Source of the DNA: Caulobacteraceae bacterium
Lineage (GTDB): Bacteria > Pseudomonadota > Alphaproteobacteria > Caulobacterales > Caulobacteraceae
Direction of reading: 5' to 3'
Length of the DNA: 5,542 bases
NCBI GenBank assembly: GCA_004144935.1
Contig: SDZP01000331.1
Location: 1-5,542 of the forward strand
Part shown: piece by piece, positions 1 through 5,542 of the stretch
How positions within the stretch are numbered: position 1 is the first letter of the stretch
How the letters are laid out: the number at the start of each line of letters is the position of its first letter
The notes under the pieces: generated by a model
What the model saw: only the letters and a program-made list of their open reading frames with translations
Databases searched by the model: none
What the model was told of the DNA's origin: nothing
Made by a program: the position numbers and the translations under genes

Positions 1-23
1 AGCCCGGATGGAAGGGTTCAGAT

Positions 24-66
24 GGGCGCCGGCGCCCAAGCGAGCGTTGCTCCTGGCGCCGGCGCG
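24..66. repeat. GC-rich compound palindrome with a repeated GGCGCCGGCGC unit
   Basis: Bases 24-37 are a perfect 14-base palindrome (GGGCGCCGGCGCCC). Its core GGCGCCGGCGC (25-35) recurs exactly at 55-65, 30 bases on. Between the copies lies a small inverted repeat, GAGC-GTT-GCTC (42-52), so the whole block could fold as a larger branched or stem-loop structure. It lies downstream of xdhB, outside any supported gene. It may be an intergenic repetitive extragenic palindrome or part of transcription termination. There is no T-tract, so an ordinary intrinsic terminator is not supported. The structure is read directly; its role is unknown. Confidence 0.5.
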
Positions 67-83
67 AGCACCCCCATCCCCGA

Positions 84-108
84 CCCTTCCCCCCTCGAGG
101 GGGAAGGG
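84..108. repeat. Palindromic stem-loop downstream of xdhB (REP-like, possible terminator)
   Basis: The left arm CCCTTCCCCCCTC (84-96) pairs with the right arm GAGGGGGAAGGG (97-108), with one unpaired extra C in the left arm and essentially no loop. The element starts 24 bases after the xdhB stop codon in the leftward direction, where a terminator or 3'-end stabilising hairpin of the uraH-xdhA-xdhB transcript would sit. No run of T follows on the minus strand, so it is not a classical intrinsic terminator. Similar pyrimidine/purine-arm palindromes are common multi-copy intergenic repeats in high-GC alphaproteobacteria. Membership in such a family is inferred, because only one copy is in the window. 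Confidence 0.55.
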
Positions 109-131
109 AGACCGTCTGCGCGCCGAACCCA

Positions 132-2420
132 TCAGAGCTGGTCCTCTCTAGGGACCAGCCCCGCCCGCCGTCGCACATCCTCGACTGCCATCAGGACGCG
201 CTCCGGCGTGGCCGGGGCGTCCAAGTTGGGCATCAGCCTGTGATCCGCCACGGCGGCGACCGCGTCGGTCAGGGCGCTGAAGACGCTGATCGCCAGCATC
301 AGCGGCGGTTCGCCGACGGCCTTGGAACGGTGGATGGTGTTTTCCGGGTTGGGCTGGTCCCAGAGGTCGATGTTGAGCACCGGCGGCCGGTCGGAGCAGG
401 CCGGAATCTTGTAGGTCGAGGGGGCGTGGGTCTTGAGCGCGCCCTTGGCGTCCCAGACCAGTTCCTCGGTGGTCAGCCAGCCCATGCCCTGGATGAAGCC
501 GCCCTCGATCTGGCCGATGTCGATGGCCGGGTTCAGCGAGGCGCCGCAGTCGTGCAGCAGGTCGGCGCGCAGGCAGCGGTTCTCGCCGGTCAGGGTGTCG
601 ATGGCGACCTCGGCGCAGGCGGCGCCCCAGGCGTAGTAGAAGAAGGGCCGGCCCTGGTGAGTGGCGCGGTCGTAGTGGATCTTTGGCGTCCGGTAGAAGC
701 CGGCGGCCGACAGGCTGATGCGGTTGAACCAGGCGCGGCGGGCCAGTTCGGTGAAGCTGAGCACCTCGTCGCCGGCGTGCACGTTGCCGCCTTCGAAGCG
801 GACGGAGGCGGCGTCGACCTTGAACTCGGCGGCCATGAAATCGGCCAGCCGGGCCTTGATCTGGACCGCGGCGTCCAGGGCCGCCATGCCGTTGAGATCG
901 CTGCCGGAACTGGCGGCCGTGGCGCTGGTGTTGGGGACCTTGTCGGTGGCGGTGGCGGTGATCTTGACCCGGTCCATGCCGATGCCGAAGGCCTGGGCGA
1001 CGACCTGGGCGACCTTCTGGTAGAGGCCCTGGCCCATCTCCGTGCCGCCGTGGTTCAGCATCACCGAGCCGTCGGTGTAGACGTGGATCAGGGCCCCGGC
1101 CTGGTTGAGGTGGGTGGCGGTGAAGCTGATGCCGAACTTGACGGGGGTGAGCGCGAGGCCGCGCTTCAGGGTCGGGTTGGCGGCGTTCCAGGCGTTGATG
1201 GCGGCCCGGCGGCGGCGGTAGTCGCTGGTGGCTTCCAGGCGCTCGATCAGGGCCAGGGCGGTGGCGTGGTCGACGGTCTGGCCGTAGGGGGTCTGGACGC
1301 CGGCGGGGCCGTAGAGGTTGGCCTTGCGGACGTCGAGGGGGTCTTTGCCGAGGTCCAGGGCGATGGCGTCCATGGCCCGCTCGATGCCGACCATGCCCTG
1401 GGGGCCGCCGAAGCCGCGGAAGGCGGTGTTGGAGACGGTGTGGGTGCGGTAGCGGTGGGAGCGTATGGACGCCGTTTGCAGCGCGTAGGCGTTGTCGCTG
1501 TGAAACATGGCTCGGTCGTTGATGGCCATCGACAGATCGGCGCTGAAGCCGCAGCGGCTGGCGTGTTCGACGCTGTAGCCGGCCAGGCGACCCTCGGCAT
1601 CGAAGCCGACCTCCCAGCCGGTTTCGAAATCGTGGCGCTTGCCGGTCATCACCATATCGTCGTCGCGGTCGAGGCGGACCTTGGCGGGGGGCTGGCTCTC
1701 CTTGCCGCCAAAGCCGCCGCCCATGCGGCGGACGGCGACGGTGACGGAATGGTCGGGGACGCCAAGAACCTTGGCGATGTTGTGCTGCACCTCGGTGGGA
1801 TGCTGCGTCGAGCACCAGACGTGGACGTCGCCGTCCTCGCCGGGCGTGGCCAGGCTGATCTGGCCCTCGAGGTAGAAGTGGTCCTGGCCGCCGATGGCGA
1901 TCTTGCCGGACAGGCGGCGCGGGGCGGCGGCGATGGCGGCTGAGGCGTCGCCGAGGCGCATGACCTGGGCATCCTCGATCACGCTCCCGGCGGCGCGGGC
2001 GGCGGCGATGTCGAGAAGGGGCGGCAGGTCTTCGTAGGTGATCTGGGCGAGGGCGGCGGCGGCGCGGGCCTGGGACAGGGTTTCGGCCGCGACGGCGAAC
2101 AGGGACTGGCCGACGAACTGCACCAGGCCGTCGGCGAACAGTGGGTCGTCGCCGACGACGGGGCTGACGTCGTTCCTGCCGGGGATGTCGGCGGCGCAGA
2201 CGACGTCGACGACGCCGGGGGCGGCGCGGACGTCCCAGAGATCCATGTCGACAATGCGGGCATGGGCGCGGGGGCTCATGGCCACGAAGACATGCAGCAG
2301 GTTGGAGGGTTCGGGCAGGTCGTCGATGTAGGTGGCCGAGCCGGCGACATGCTTCTCTGCGCTGTCGTGCTTCAGCGGCCGGTGGACCGTACCCTGGATT
2401 GGAAGACCGGCGTCAGGCAT
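132..2420 (-). CDS. xdhB: Xanthine dehydrogenase molybdopterin-binding subunit XdhB, with an internal ~16-residue deletion
   Basis: Large subunit of cytosolic xanthine dehydrogenase. It carries the molybdenum cofactor and oxidises hypoxanthine and xanthine to urate, passing electrons to XdhA. The product is 762 residues; R. capsulatus XdhB is about 777. An a/b-hammerhead domain (about 20-140) precedes the two Moco-binding domains. Active-site residues, matched from memory to bovine numbering, are present: Gln179 (GGQDHFYLE, Q767), Phe237/Gly238 and Glu241 in GGGFGGKE (F798/G799/E802), Arg303 (R880), Arg335 and Phe337 in AFRGFGG (R912/F914), Phe433/Thr434 (F1009/T1010), and the catalytic Glu704 in VGEPPL (E1261). 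Glu241 to Arg303 is 62 residues here but 78 in bovine, because about 16 residues are missing after Gln243. The ATG (2418-2420) overlaps the xdhA end by 8 bases, and GGAG lies 7 bases upstream. Family identity is certain; activity is uncertain because of the deletion. Confidence 0.96.
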   Translation of the reverse strand: MPDAGLPIQGTVHRPLKHDSAEKHVAGSATYIDDLPEPSNLLHVFVAMSPRAHARIVDMDLWDVRAAPGVVDVVCAADIPGRNDVSPVVGDDPLFADGLVQFVGQSLFAVAAETLSQARAAAALAQITYEDLPPLLDIAAARAAGSVIEDAQVMRLGDASAAIAAAPRRLSGKIAIGGQDHFYLEGQISLATPGEDGDVHVWCSTQHPTEVQHNIAKVLGVPDHSVTVAVRRMGGGFGGKESQPPAKVRLDRDDDMVMTGKRHDFETGWEVGFDAEGRLAGYSVEHASRCGFSADLSMAINDRAMFHSDNAYALQTASIRSHRYRTHTVSNTAFRGFGGPQGMVGIERAMDAIALDLGKDPLDVRKANLYGPAGVQTPYGQTVDHATALALIERLEATSDYRRRRAAINAWNAANPTLKRGLALTPVKFGISFTATHLNQAGALIHVYTDGSVMLNHGGTEMGQGLYQKVAQVVAQAFGIGMDRVKITATATDKVPNTSATAASSGSDLNGMAALDAAVQIKARLADFMAAEFKVDAASVRFEGGNVHAGDEVLSFTELARRAWFNRISLSAAGFYRTPKIHYDRATHQGRPFFYYAWGAACAEVAIDTLTGENRCLRADLLHDCGASLNPAIDIGQIEGGFIQGMGWLTTEELVWDAKGALKTHAPSTYKIPACSDRPPVLNIDLWDQPNPENTIHRSKAVGEPPLMLAISVFSALTDAVAAVADHRLMPNLDAPATPERVLMAVEDVRRRAGLVPREDQL

Positions 2421-3828
2421 CGACCGGCTCCAGGGTCAGGACGCCGGGGCTGGCCCTGTGGAGCTTGCGCAGCAGGTTCTGGGCGGCGGTAAGCCGGTAG
2501 GCGGCGCTGGCCCGCATGTCGTCGATGGGCTGGAAGTCGTCGGCGAGCGCGGCGGCGGCGGCTTCCACGGTGTCCTCCGTCCACGGACGGCCGGTGAGGG
2601 CGGCCTCGCAGGCGGCGGCGCGCTTGGGGGTGGCGGCCATGCCGCCGAAGGCGATGCGGGCCCGCGTGACCATGCCGCCGTCGATGGCCAGGCAGAAGGC
2701 CCCGCAGACGGCGGAGATGTCCTGGTCGAAGCGCTTGGTCAGCTTGAAGATGGCAATCCGGCGGTCCGGGTCCGGGCGCGGGATGGTGATGGTCTCGATG
2801 AATTCCCGGGGGCGGCGGTCCTGTTCGCCGTAGGCGATGAAATAGTCTTCCAGCGGCAGGACGCGGACCCCGTCGAAGGACCGCAGGGTGATGCTGGCCC
2901 CCAGCGCGATCAGGGCCGGGGGCATGTCGCCGATCGGCGAGCCGTTGCCGATGTTGCCGCCGATGGTGCCGCTGTTGCGGACCTGGACCGAGCCCAGGCG
3001 GCGCAGCAGTTCGCCGAGGCCCGGATGCAGGCGGGCCAGCGCCGGCAGGGCGTCGCTGTAGCGAACTCCGGCCCCGAGGGTCAGGGCGTCGTCCGTCTCG
3101 GTGATGGTTTGAAGCTCGGGTATGTCGCCCAGCCAGACGATGATCGGCAGCTGGCGATGCTGCTTGGTCACCCACAGGCCGACGTCGGTGGCCCCGGCCA
3201 GCAGGGTCACCGCGCCGCTGTCGCCGGCCATCTTCAGGTCAGCGGCCAGCTGCTGGACCGTGCGGGGGGCGAACCAGTGGAGGGTCTTGCGCTGGATGAC
3301 CAACGGCTCGTCCCTTGCCAGCTCTTGCAGGGCGGCGACGAGGTCGGCCTCGTCTTCCGCGGTCGGAACGACGGCGTTGGCGGCGGCGATGATGGGGCCG
3401 TAGCCGGTGCAGCGGCAGAGGTTGCCGGCTAGGCTGTCGTTGACCGGCGGCGGCGATGCTTCACGGCCGCGCGCCCACAGGCTCATGACGAAGCCGGGGG
3501 TGCAGAAGCCGCACTGGCTGGCGTGGTGCTCGACCATGGCGGTCTGCACCGGGTGCCTGCCGCCCAGGCTCTCGACCGTCTTCAGGGCCCGGCCGTCGAG
3601 CATGGGGGCGAAGAGGATGCAGGCGTTGACCGCCCGCCATTTGACATGGTCGCCGTCAAGCTCGCCAAGCGCCACGGTGCAGGCCCCGCAGTCGCCCTCG
3701 GCGCAGCCTTCCTTGGTTCCCGTCCGGCGCAGGTCGTAGCGCAGCAGGTTGAGGACGGTGGTGGTCGGGTCGATGTCGGTCAGCTCGACCGTCTCGCCGT
3801 CCAGAATGAAGCGGACCGTGTCGCGCAT
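2413..3828 (-). CDS. xdhA: Xanthine dehydrogenase small subunit XdhA (2x[2Fe-2S] and FAD)
   Basis: Electron-transfer subunit of XDH, pairing with XdhB and reducing NAD+ through FAD. The product is 471 residues, close to R. capsulatus XdhA (about 462). Residues 1-75 are the plant-type ferredoxin domain with Cys42, Cys47, Cys50 and Cys70. Residues 80-155 are the second [2Fe-2S] domain with Cys106 and Cys109 (QCGFCTPG) and Cys138 and Cys140 (NLCRCTGY). The FAD domain (about 178-355) shows the AGATDVGLWV and TIGGNIGNGSPIGD flavin-binding segments, followed by the CO-dehydrogenase-flavoprotein C-terminal domain (about 357-460; KRFDQDISAVCGAF, ARIAFGGMAATPKRA). All eight cluster cysteines are present. 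The start is the ATG at 3826-3828, where the ferredoxin domain begins; the stop codon of uraH shares its A (TGATG), implying translational coupling. The reading frame continues upstream, but that stretch overlaps uraH and carries no XDH domain. Confidence 0.97.
   Translation of the reverse strand: MRDTVRFILDGETVELTDIDPTTTVLNLLRYDLRRTGTKEGCAEGDCGACTVALGELDGDHVKWRAVNACILFAPMLDGRALKTVESLGGRHPVQTAMVEHHASQCGFCTPGFVMSLWARGREASPPPVNDSLAGNLCRCTGYGPIIAAANAVVPTAEDEADLVAALQELARDEPLVIQRKTLHWFAPRTVQQLAADLKMAGDSGAVTLLAGATDVGLWVTKQHRQLPIIVWLGDIPELQTITETDDALTLGAGVRYSDALPALARLHPGLGELLRRLGSVQVRNSGTIGGNIGNGSPIGDMPPALIALGASITLRSFDGVRVLPLEDYFIAYGEQDRRPREFIETITIPRPDPDRRIAIFKLTKRFDQDISAVCGAFCLAIDGGMVTRARIAFGGMAATPKRAAACEAALTGRPWTEDTVEAAAAALADDFQPIDDMRASAAYRLTAAQNLLRKLHRASPGVLTLEPVDA
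2428..2431 (-). promoter_or_regulatory. Ribosome binding site of xdhB inside xdhA
   Basis: On the minus strand GGAG stands 7 bases before the xdhB ATG, inside the last codons of xdhA. It supports the ATG at 2418-2420 as the start and indicates that xdhB can be initiated independently within the overlapping arrangement. Confidence 0.6.
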
Positions 3829-4169
3829 CAGCTGCCCCGGTAGGTGGAATAGCCGAACGGCGAGACCAGCAGGGGCACATGGTAGTGGGCGGCGGGGTCG
3901 GCGATGCAGAAGTCGAGGCCGACCGTCTCCAGGAAGGCGGGGTCGGGCAGGGTCATTCCGAGGCCGCGGAAATAGGTCCCGATCTCGAACTCCAGCCGGT
4001 AGGCGCCGACCGCAATGGTCTCGGCGGTCAGCAGGGGGGCGTTGCAGCGGCCGTCGGCGTTGGTGCGGGTCTGGGCCAGGACCTTGCCGTCCCGCAGCAG
4101 GCGCAGGGCCACCCCGGCGGCCGGGCGGCCGTGGGTGGTGTCGAGGACGTGGGTCGTCAGACCGGTCAT
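3828..4169 (-). CDS. uraH: 5-hydroxyisourate hydrolase (transthyretin-like protein)
   Basis: Hydrolyses 5-hydroxyisourate, the urate oxidase product, to OHCU. The product is 113 residues, normal for the bacterial cytosolic enzyme, with no signal peptide. The family hallmarks are all visible: the N-terminal TTHVLDT with catalytic His7, Arg41 in NADGRCNAPLL, His97 in HYHVPLLVSPFGYSTYRGS, and the C-terminal YRGS tetrapeptide (110-113) that distinguishes HIU hydrolases from true transthyretins. The ATG at 4167-4169 is chosen because MTGLTTHVLD matches the family start and GGAG lies 5 bases upstream. A longer in-frame extension to 4382 runs into the divergent promoter region and puuE and is rejected. 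It is the first gene of the leftward operon uraH-xdhA-xdhB, so the downstream ring-opening enzyme is co-expressed with urate production. Confidence 0.97.
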   Translation of the reverse strand: MTGLTTHVLDTTHGRPAAGVALRLLRDGKVLAQTRTNADGRCNAPLLTAETIAVGAYRLEFEIGTYFRGLGMTLPDPAFLETVGLDFCIADPAAHYHVPLLVSPFGYSTYRGS

Positions 4170-4174
4170 GAACG

Positions 4175-4178
4175 CTCC
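4175..4178 (-). promoter_or_regulatory. Ribosome binding site of uraH
   Basis: On the minus strand TTGGAGCGTTCATG contains GGAG with a 5-base spacer to the ATG. This is the clearest Shine-Dalgarno in the window and fixes the uraH start. Confidence 0.7.
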
Positions 4179-4183
4179 AATCG

Positions 4184-4200
4184 CCGCCGAAACGCGGCGG
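4184..4200 (-). other. Small GC hairpin in the uraH 5' leader
   Basis: CCGCCG (4184-4189) and CGGCGG (4195-4200) are perfect inverted repeats with a 5-base loop. Read as minus-strand RNA, the hairpin ends 5 bases before the GGAG of uraH, so it could influence initiation or mRNA stability. A 6-base GC stem can arise by chance in DNA of this composition. Confidence 0.3.
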
Positions 4201-4267
4201 AGCAGTCCAGAATTCTCTCTTGGGCGGGCGAATGCAACCGTTGTGGACCGCGACGTGACGCCAAGCC

Positions 4268-4297
4268 TTGACGATGGGCGCCCCGGGGGCATCGAAT
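4268..4297 (+). promoter_or_regulatory. Candidate puuE promoter giving a leaderless or near-leaderless mRNA
   Basis: TTGACG (4268-4273) matches the housekeeping -35 box used in alphaproteobacteria. After 18 bases, TCGAAT (4292-4297) matches the -10 consensus TATAAT at 4 of 6 positions. Transcription would then start around 4303-4307, at or just before the puuE ATG (4307), consistent with the absence of a good Shine-Dalgarno there. The -35 match is clear and the -10 is weak, so this is a prediction. Confidence 0.4.
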
Positions 4298-4306
4298 GGG
4301 CGTCCC

Positions 4307-5209
4307 ATGAGCGACAGCTATCCCCGAAACCTGATCGGCTACGGCCGCAATCCGCCGCATCCGCACTGGCCCGGCGGGGCAAGGATCGCCGTGCAGGTGG
4401 TGCTGAACTACGAGGAGGGCGGCGAGCGCTGCCTGCTGCATGGCGACGCGGAGGCCGAGACCTTCCTGTCGGACATGATCAACCCGGGGCCGGTGGCCGA
4501 CCGCCACCTCAGCATGGAGTCGATCTACGAGTACGGATCGCGGGCCGGGGTGTGGCGGCTGCTGCGGCTGTTCGAACGCTACGACGTGCCGCTGACGGTG
4601 TTCGGGGTGGCCATGGCCATGGAACGCAATCCGGCGGTAGTCGAGGCTTTCCTCGAATTACGCCACGAGATCGCCAGCCACGGCTGGCGGTGGATCAACT
4701 ACCAGGGCCTGCCGGAAGAGGTGGAGCGCGAGCACATGGCGCGGGCCATCGAGATCCACAAGCGGCTGACCGGCGAGCGGCCGCTGGGCTGGTACACCGG
4801 CCGCACGAGCCCCAACAGCCGGCGCCTCGCGGCGGAGGAGGGCGGCTTCCTCTATGACGCCGACGACTATTCGGACGACCTGCCGTTCTGGACGGCGGAA
4901 GCCGGCCGCCCGCACCTGATCGTGCCCTATACGCTGGAGGCCAACGACATGCGCTTTTCCGGCACGGGGCTGAACACCGGCGAGCAATTCTTCAGCTATC
5001 TGAAGGACGCCTTCGACGTGCTGTACGCCGAGGGCGAGACGGCGCCGAAGATGATGTCGATCGGGCTGCACTGCCGGATCGTCGGGCGGCCGGGGAAGAT
5101 GGCGGGGCTGGAGCGGTTCCTGCGTTATGCCCTGGGCCACAAACAGGTCTGGTTCGCGCGGCGGGTCGAGATCGCCCGGCACTGGCGGGCGCTGCACCCT
5201 CATGTCTGA
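4307..5209 (+). CDS. puuE: Allantoinase PuuE (polysaccharide-deacetylase/NodB fold)
   Basis: Hydrolyses allantoin to allantoate in the cytosol. The product is 300 residues, against about 308 for Pseudomonas fluorescens PuuE, and matches that type throughout: YPRNLIGYGRNPPHPHWPGGARIAVQ at the N-terminus, LNYEEGGER (33-41), the SMESIYEYGSRAGVWR block (69-84), ASHGWRW (123-129), GWYTGRTSPN (161-170), FLYDADDYSDDLPFW (181-195), and IGLHCRIVGRP (252-262). It belongs to the NodB-homology superfamily but to the cofactor-independent allantoinase group, unrelated to metal-dependent amidohydrolase allantoinases. The ATG at 4307 is chosen because MSDSYPRNLIGYG coincides with the family N-terminus. In-frame upstream starts (TTG 4268, ATG 4274) add 13 or 11 residues without family similarity and fall in the promoter region. 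No signal peptide is seen. The 3' end overlaps uraD by 8 bases. Confidence 0.95.
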   Translation: MSDSYPRNLIGYGRNPPHPHWPGGARIAVQVVLNYEEGGERCLLHGDAEAETFLSDMINPGPVADRHLSMESIYEYGSRAGVWRLLRLFERYDVPLTVFGVAMAMERNPAVVEAFLELRHEIASHGWRWINYQGLPEEVEREHMARAIEIHKRLTGERPLGWYTGRTSPNSRRLAAEEGGFLYDADDYSDDLPFWTAEAGRPHLIVPYTLEANDMRFSGTGLNTGEQFFSYLKDAFDVLYAEGETAPKMMSIGLHCRIVGRPGKMAGLERFLRYALGHKQVWFARRVEIARHWRALHPHV

Positions 5210-5542
5210 GGTCGATTTCACGACGCGGTTCGGGGCGGTCTACGAGGACAGTCCCTGGGTGGCCGACGGGGTGCTGGCCCATGCCGCCGAACTGACCACG
5301 GCCGAGGCGATGGCGGCGGCCATGGCGGAGGTGGTCGATGCCGCGCCGTATGAGCGCAAGCTGGCCCTGATCCGGGCTCACCCACAGCTGGCCAGCCGGG
5401 CAAAGATGGCCGACGCCTCGGTGAAGGAGCAGTCTGGGGCGGGTCTGGACCAGTGCTCGCCAGAGGAGTTCGAGGCGTTCCAGCGGCTGAACAGCGCCTA
5501 CAACGCGCGCTTTGGCTTTCCGTTTATCGTGGCGGTGAAGGG
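5202..5542 (+). CDS. uraD: OHCU decarboxylase UraD, partial (3' end beyond the window)
   Basis: Decarboxylates 2-oxo-4-hydroxy-4-carboxy-5-ureidoimidazoline stereospecifically to S-allantoin, the substrate of PuuE. The frame is open from the ATG at 5202-5204 to the window end, giving 113 complete codons of a protein normally near 165-175 residues. Family signatures are present: AHPQLASRAKM (59-69) with the catalytic His60, the EQSGAGLDQCSPEEF segment (76-90) with conserved Glu76, and LNSAYNARFGFPFIVAVKG at the end of the visible part. The arginine-containing C-terminal helix lies outside. The start overlaps the puuE stop by 8 bases (ATGTCTGA), indicating coupled translation of consecutive pathway enzymes. 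No frameshift is seen; the truncation is due to the window edge only. Confidence 0.95.
   Translation, partial: MSEVDFTTRFGAVYEDSPWVADGVLAHAAELTTAEAMAAAMAEVVDAAPYERKLALIRAHPQLASRAKMADASVKEQSGAGLDQCSPEEFEAFQRLNSAYNARFGFPFIVAVK

Larger units (their letters stand above)
4170..4306. promoter_or_regulatory. Divergent promoter/operator region between uraH and puuE
   Basis: These 137 bases separate two operons of one pathway transcribed in opposite directions, so they should hold both promoters and any shared operator. Visible elements are AGAATTCT (4209-4216), a perfect 8-base palindrome; CAAC-C-GTTG (4235-4243), a 9-base interrupted palindrome; and a hairpin in the uraH leader (4184-4200). For uraH, TTGCAT on the minus strand (4233-4238) lies 17 bases from AATTCT (4210-4215), a poor -35/-10 pair. 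The arrangement suggests co-regulation by a purine- or urate-responsive factor, but no recognised consensus operator is seen and no regulator gene is in the window. Confidence 0.5.

Noticed and set aside
22..243. 73-codon plus-strand frame over the intergenic palindromes
   Set aside because: It runs through palindromic repeats into the 3' end of xdhB antisense; no ribosome site or family features.
148..1815. 555-codon minus-strand frame inside xdhB
   Set aside because: It is a shifted frame of xdhB made almost entirely of Arg, Pro, Gly and His; not protein-like.
240..1943. Long 567-codon open frame on the plus strand
   Set aside because: It is antisense to xdhB, consists of low-complexity Gly/Ala/Val/Asp-rich sequence without domains, and follows from strong GC3 bias in the real gene.
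2332..3432. 366-codon open frame on the plus strand
   Set aside because: It is antisense to the xdhB start and xdhA, with no recognisable motif; another GC-bias shadow.
3829..4308. 160-residue N-terminal extension of XdhA (start at 4308)
   Set aside because: It fully overlaps uraH in another frame, has no XDH similarity, and the ferredoxin domain begins right at the ATG 3826-3828.
4170..4382. 71-residue N-terminal extension of UraH
   Set aside because: It crosses the divergent promoter region and the start of puuE; the family N-terminus and a good GGAG mark the ATG at 4169.
4658..5221. 187-codon minus-strand frame opposite puuE
   Set aside because: It has a Pro/Arg-rich composition and is antisense to a complete, well-recognised gene.
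5202..5542. UraD as a truncated pseudogene
   Set aside because: The frame is open to the last base with conserved residues throughout; it is cut only by the window edge.
1..5542. CRISPR arrays, tRNA or rRNA genes, insertion sequences
   Set aside because: No regularly spaced repeats, no tRNA-like cloverleaf or rRNA sequence and no transposase were seen; the coding genes fill nearly the whole window.

Overview
The window is a compact purine (xanthine to allantoate) catabolism locus from a very GC-rich bacterium. GC content (roughly 70% by eye), strongly GC3-biased codons, the close resemblance of the xanthine dehydrogenase subunits to the two-subunit Rhodobacter capsulatus type, and GC-rich palindromic intergenic repeats all suggest an alphaproteobacterium, perhaps Caulobacterales. 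The genus assignment is inference only.

Layout: bases 1-131 are intergenic and hold two sets of GC-rich palindromes beyond the 3' end of the leftward operon. A leftward operon follows, read from right to left: uraH (5-hydroxyisourate hydrolase, 3828-4169), xdhA (Fe-S/FAD subunit of xanthine dehydrogenase, 2413-3828) and xdhB (molybdopterin subunit, 132-2420). The genes overlap by 1 and 8 bases. Bases 4170-4306 are a 137-base divergent promoter region. A rightward operon then starts with puuE (cofactor-independent allantoinase, 4307-5209) and uraD (OHCU decarboxylase, from 5202). UraD is cut by the window end after 113 codons. No stretch over 300 bases lacks a gene.

How they work together: XdhAB oxidises hypoxanthine and xanthine to urate. 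A urate oxidase, not in this window, makes 5-hydroxyisourate. UraH hydrolyses that to OHCU, UraD decarboxylates OHCU to S-allantoin, and PuuE opens the allantoin ring to allantoate. The two divergent operons therefore encode almost the whole xanthine-to-allantoate route except urate oxidase. The XDH maturation factor XdhC is also not seen.

The main anomaly is in XdhB. Immediately after the catalytic-glutamate loop (GGGFGGKE) the protein lacks about 16 residues that form a conserved helix in homologues, yet the frame and every other active-site residue are intact. This is either a real in-frame 48-base deletion or a sequence or assembly error. A second point is that puuE has no convincing Shine-Dalgarno, and a TTGACG box lies about 35 bases before its ATG, which suggests a leaderless or near-leaderless transcript. 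I saw no undescribed system here; the rest is a well-understood metabolic locus.
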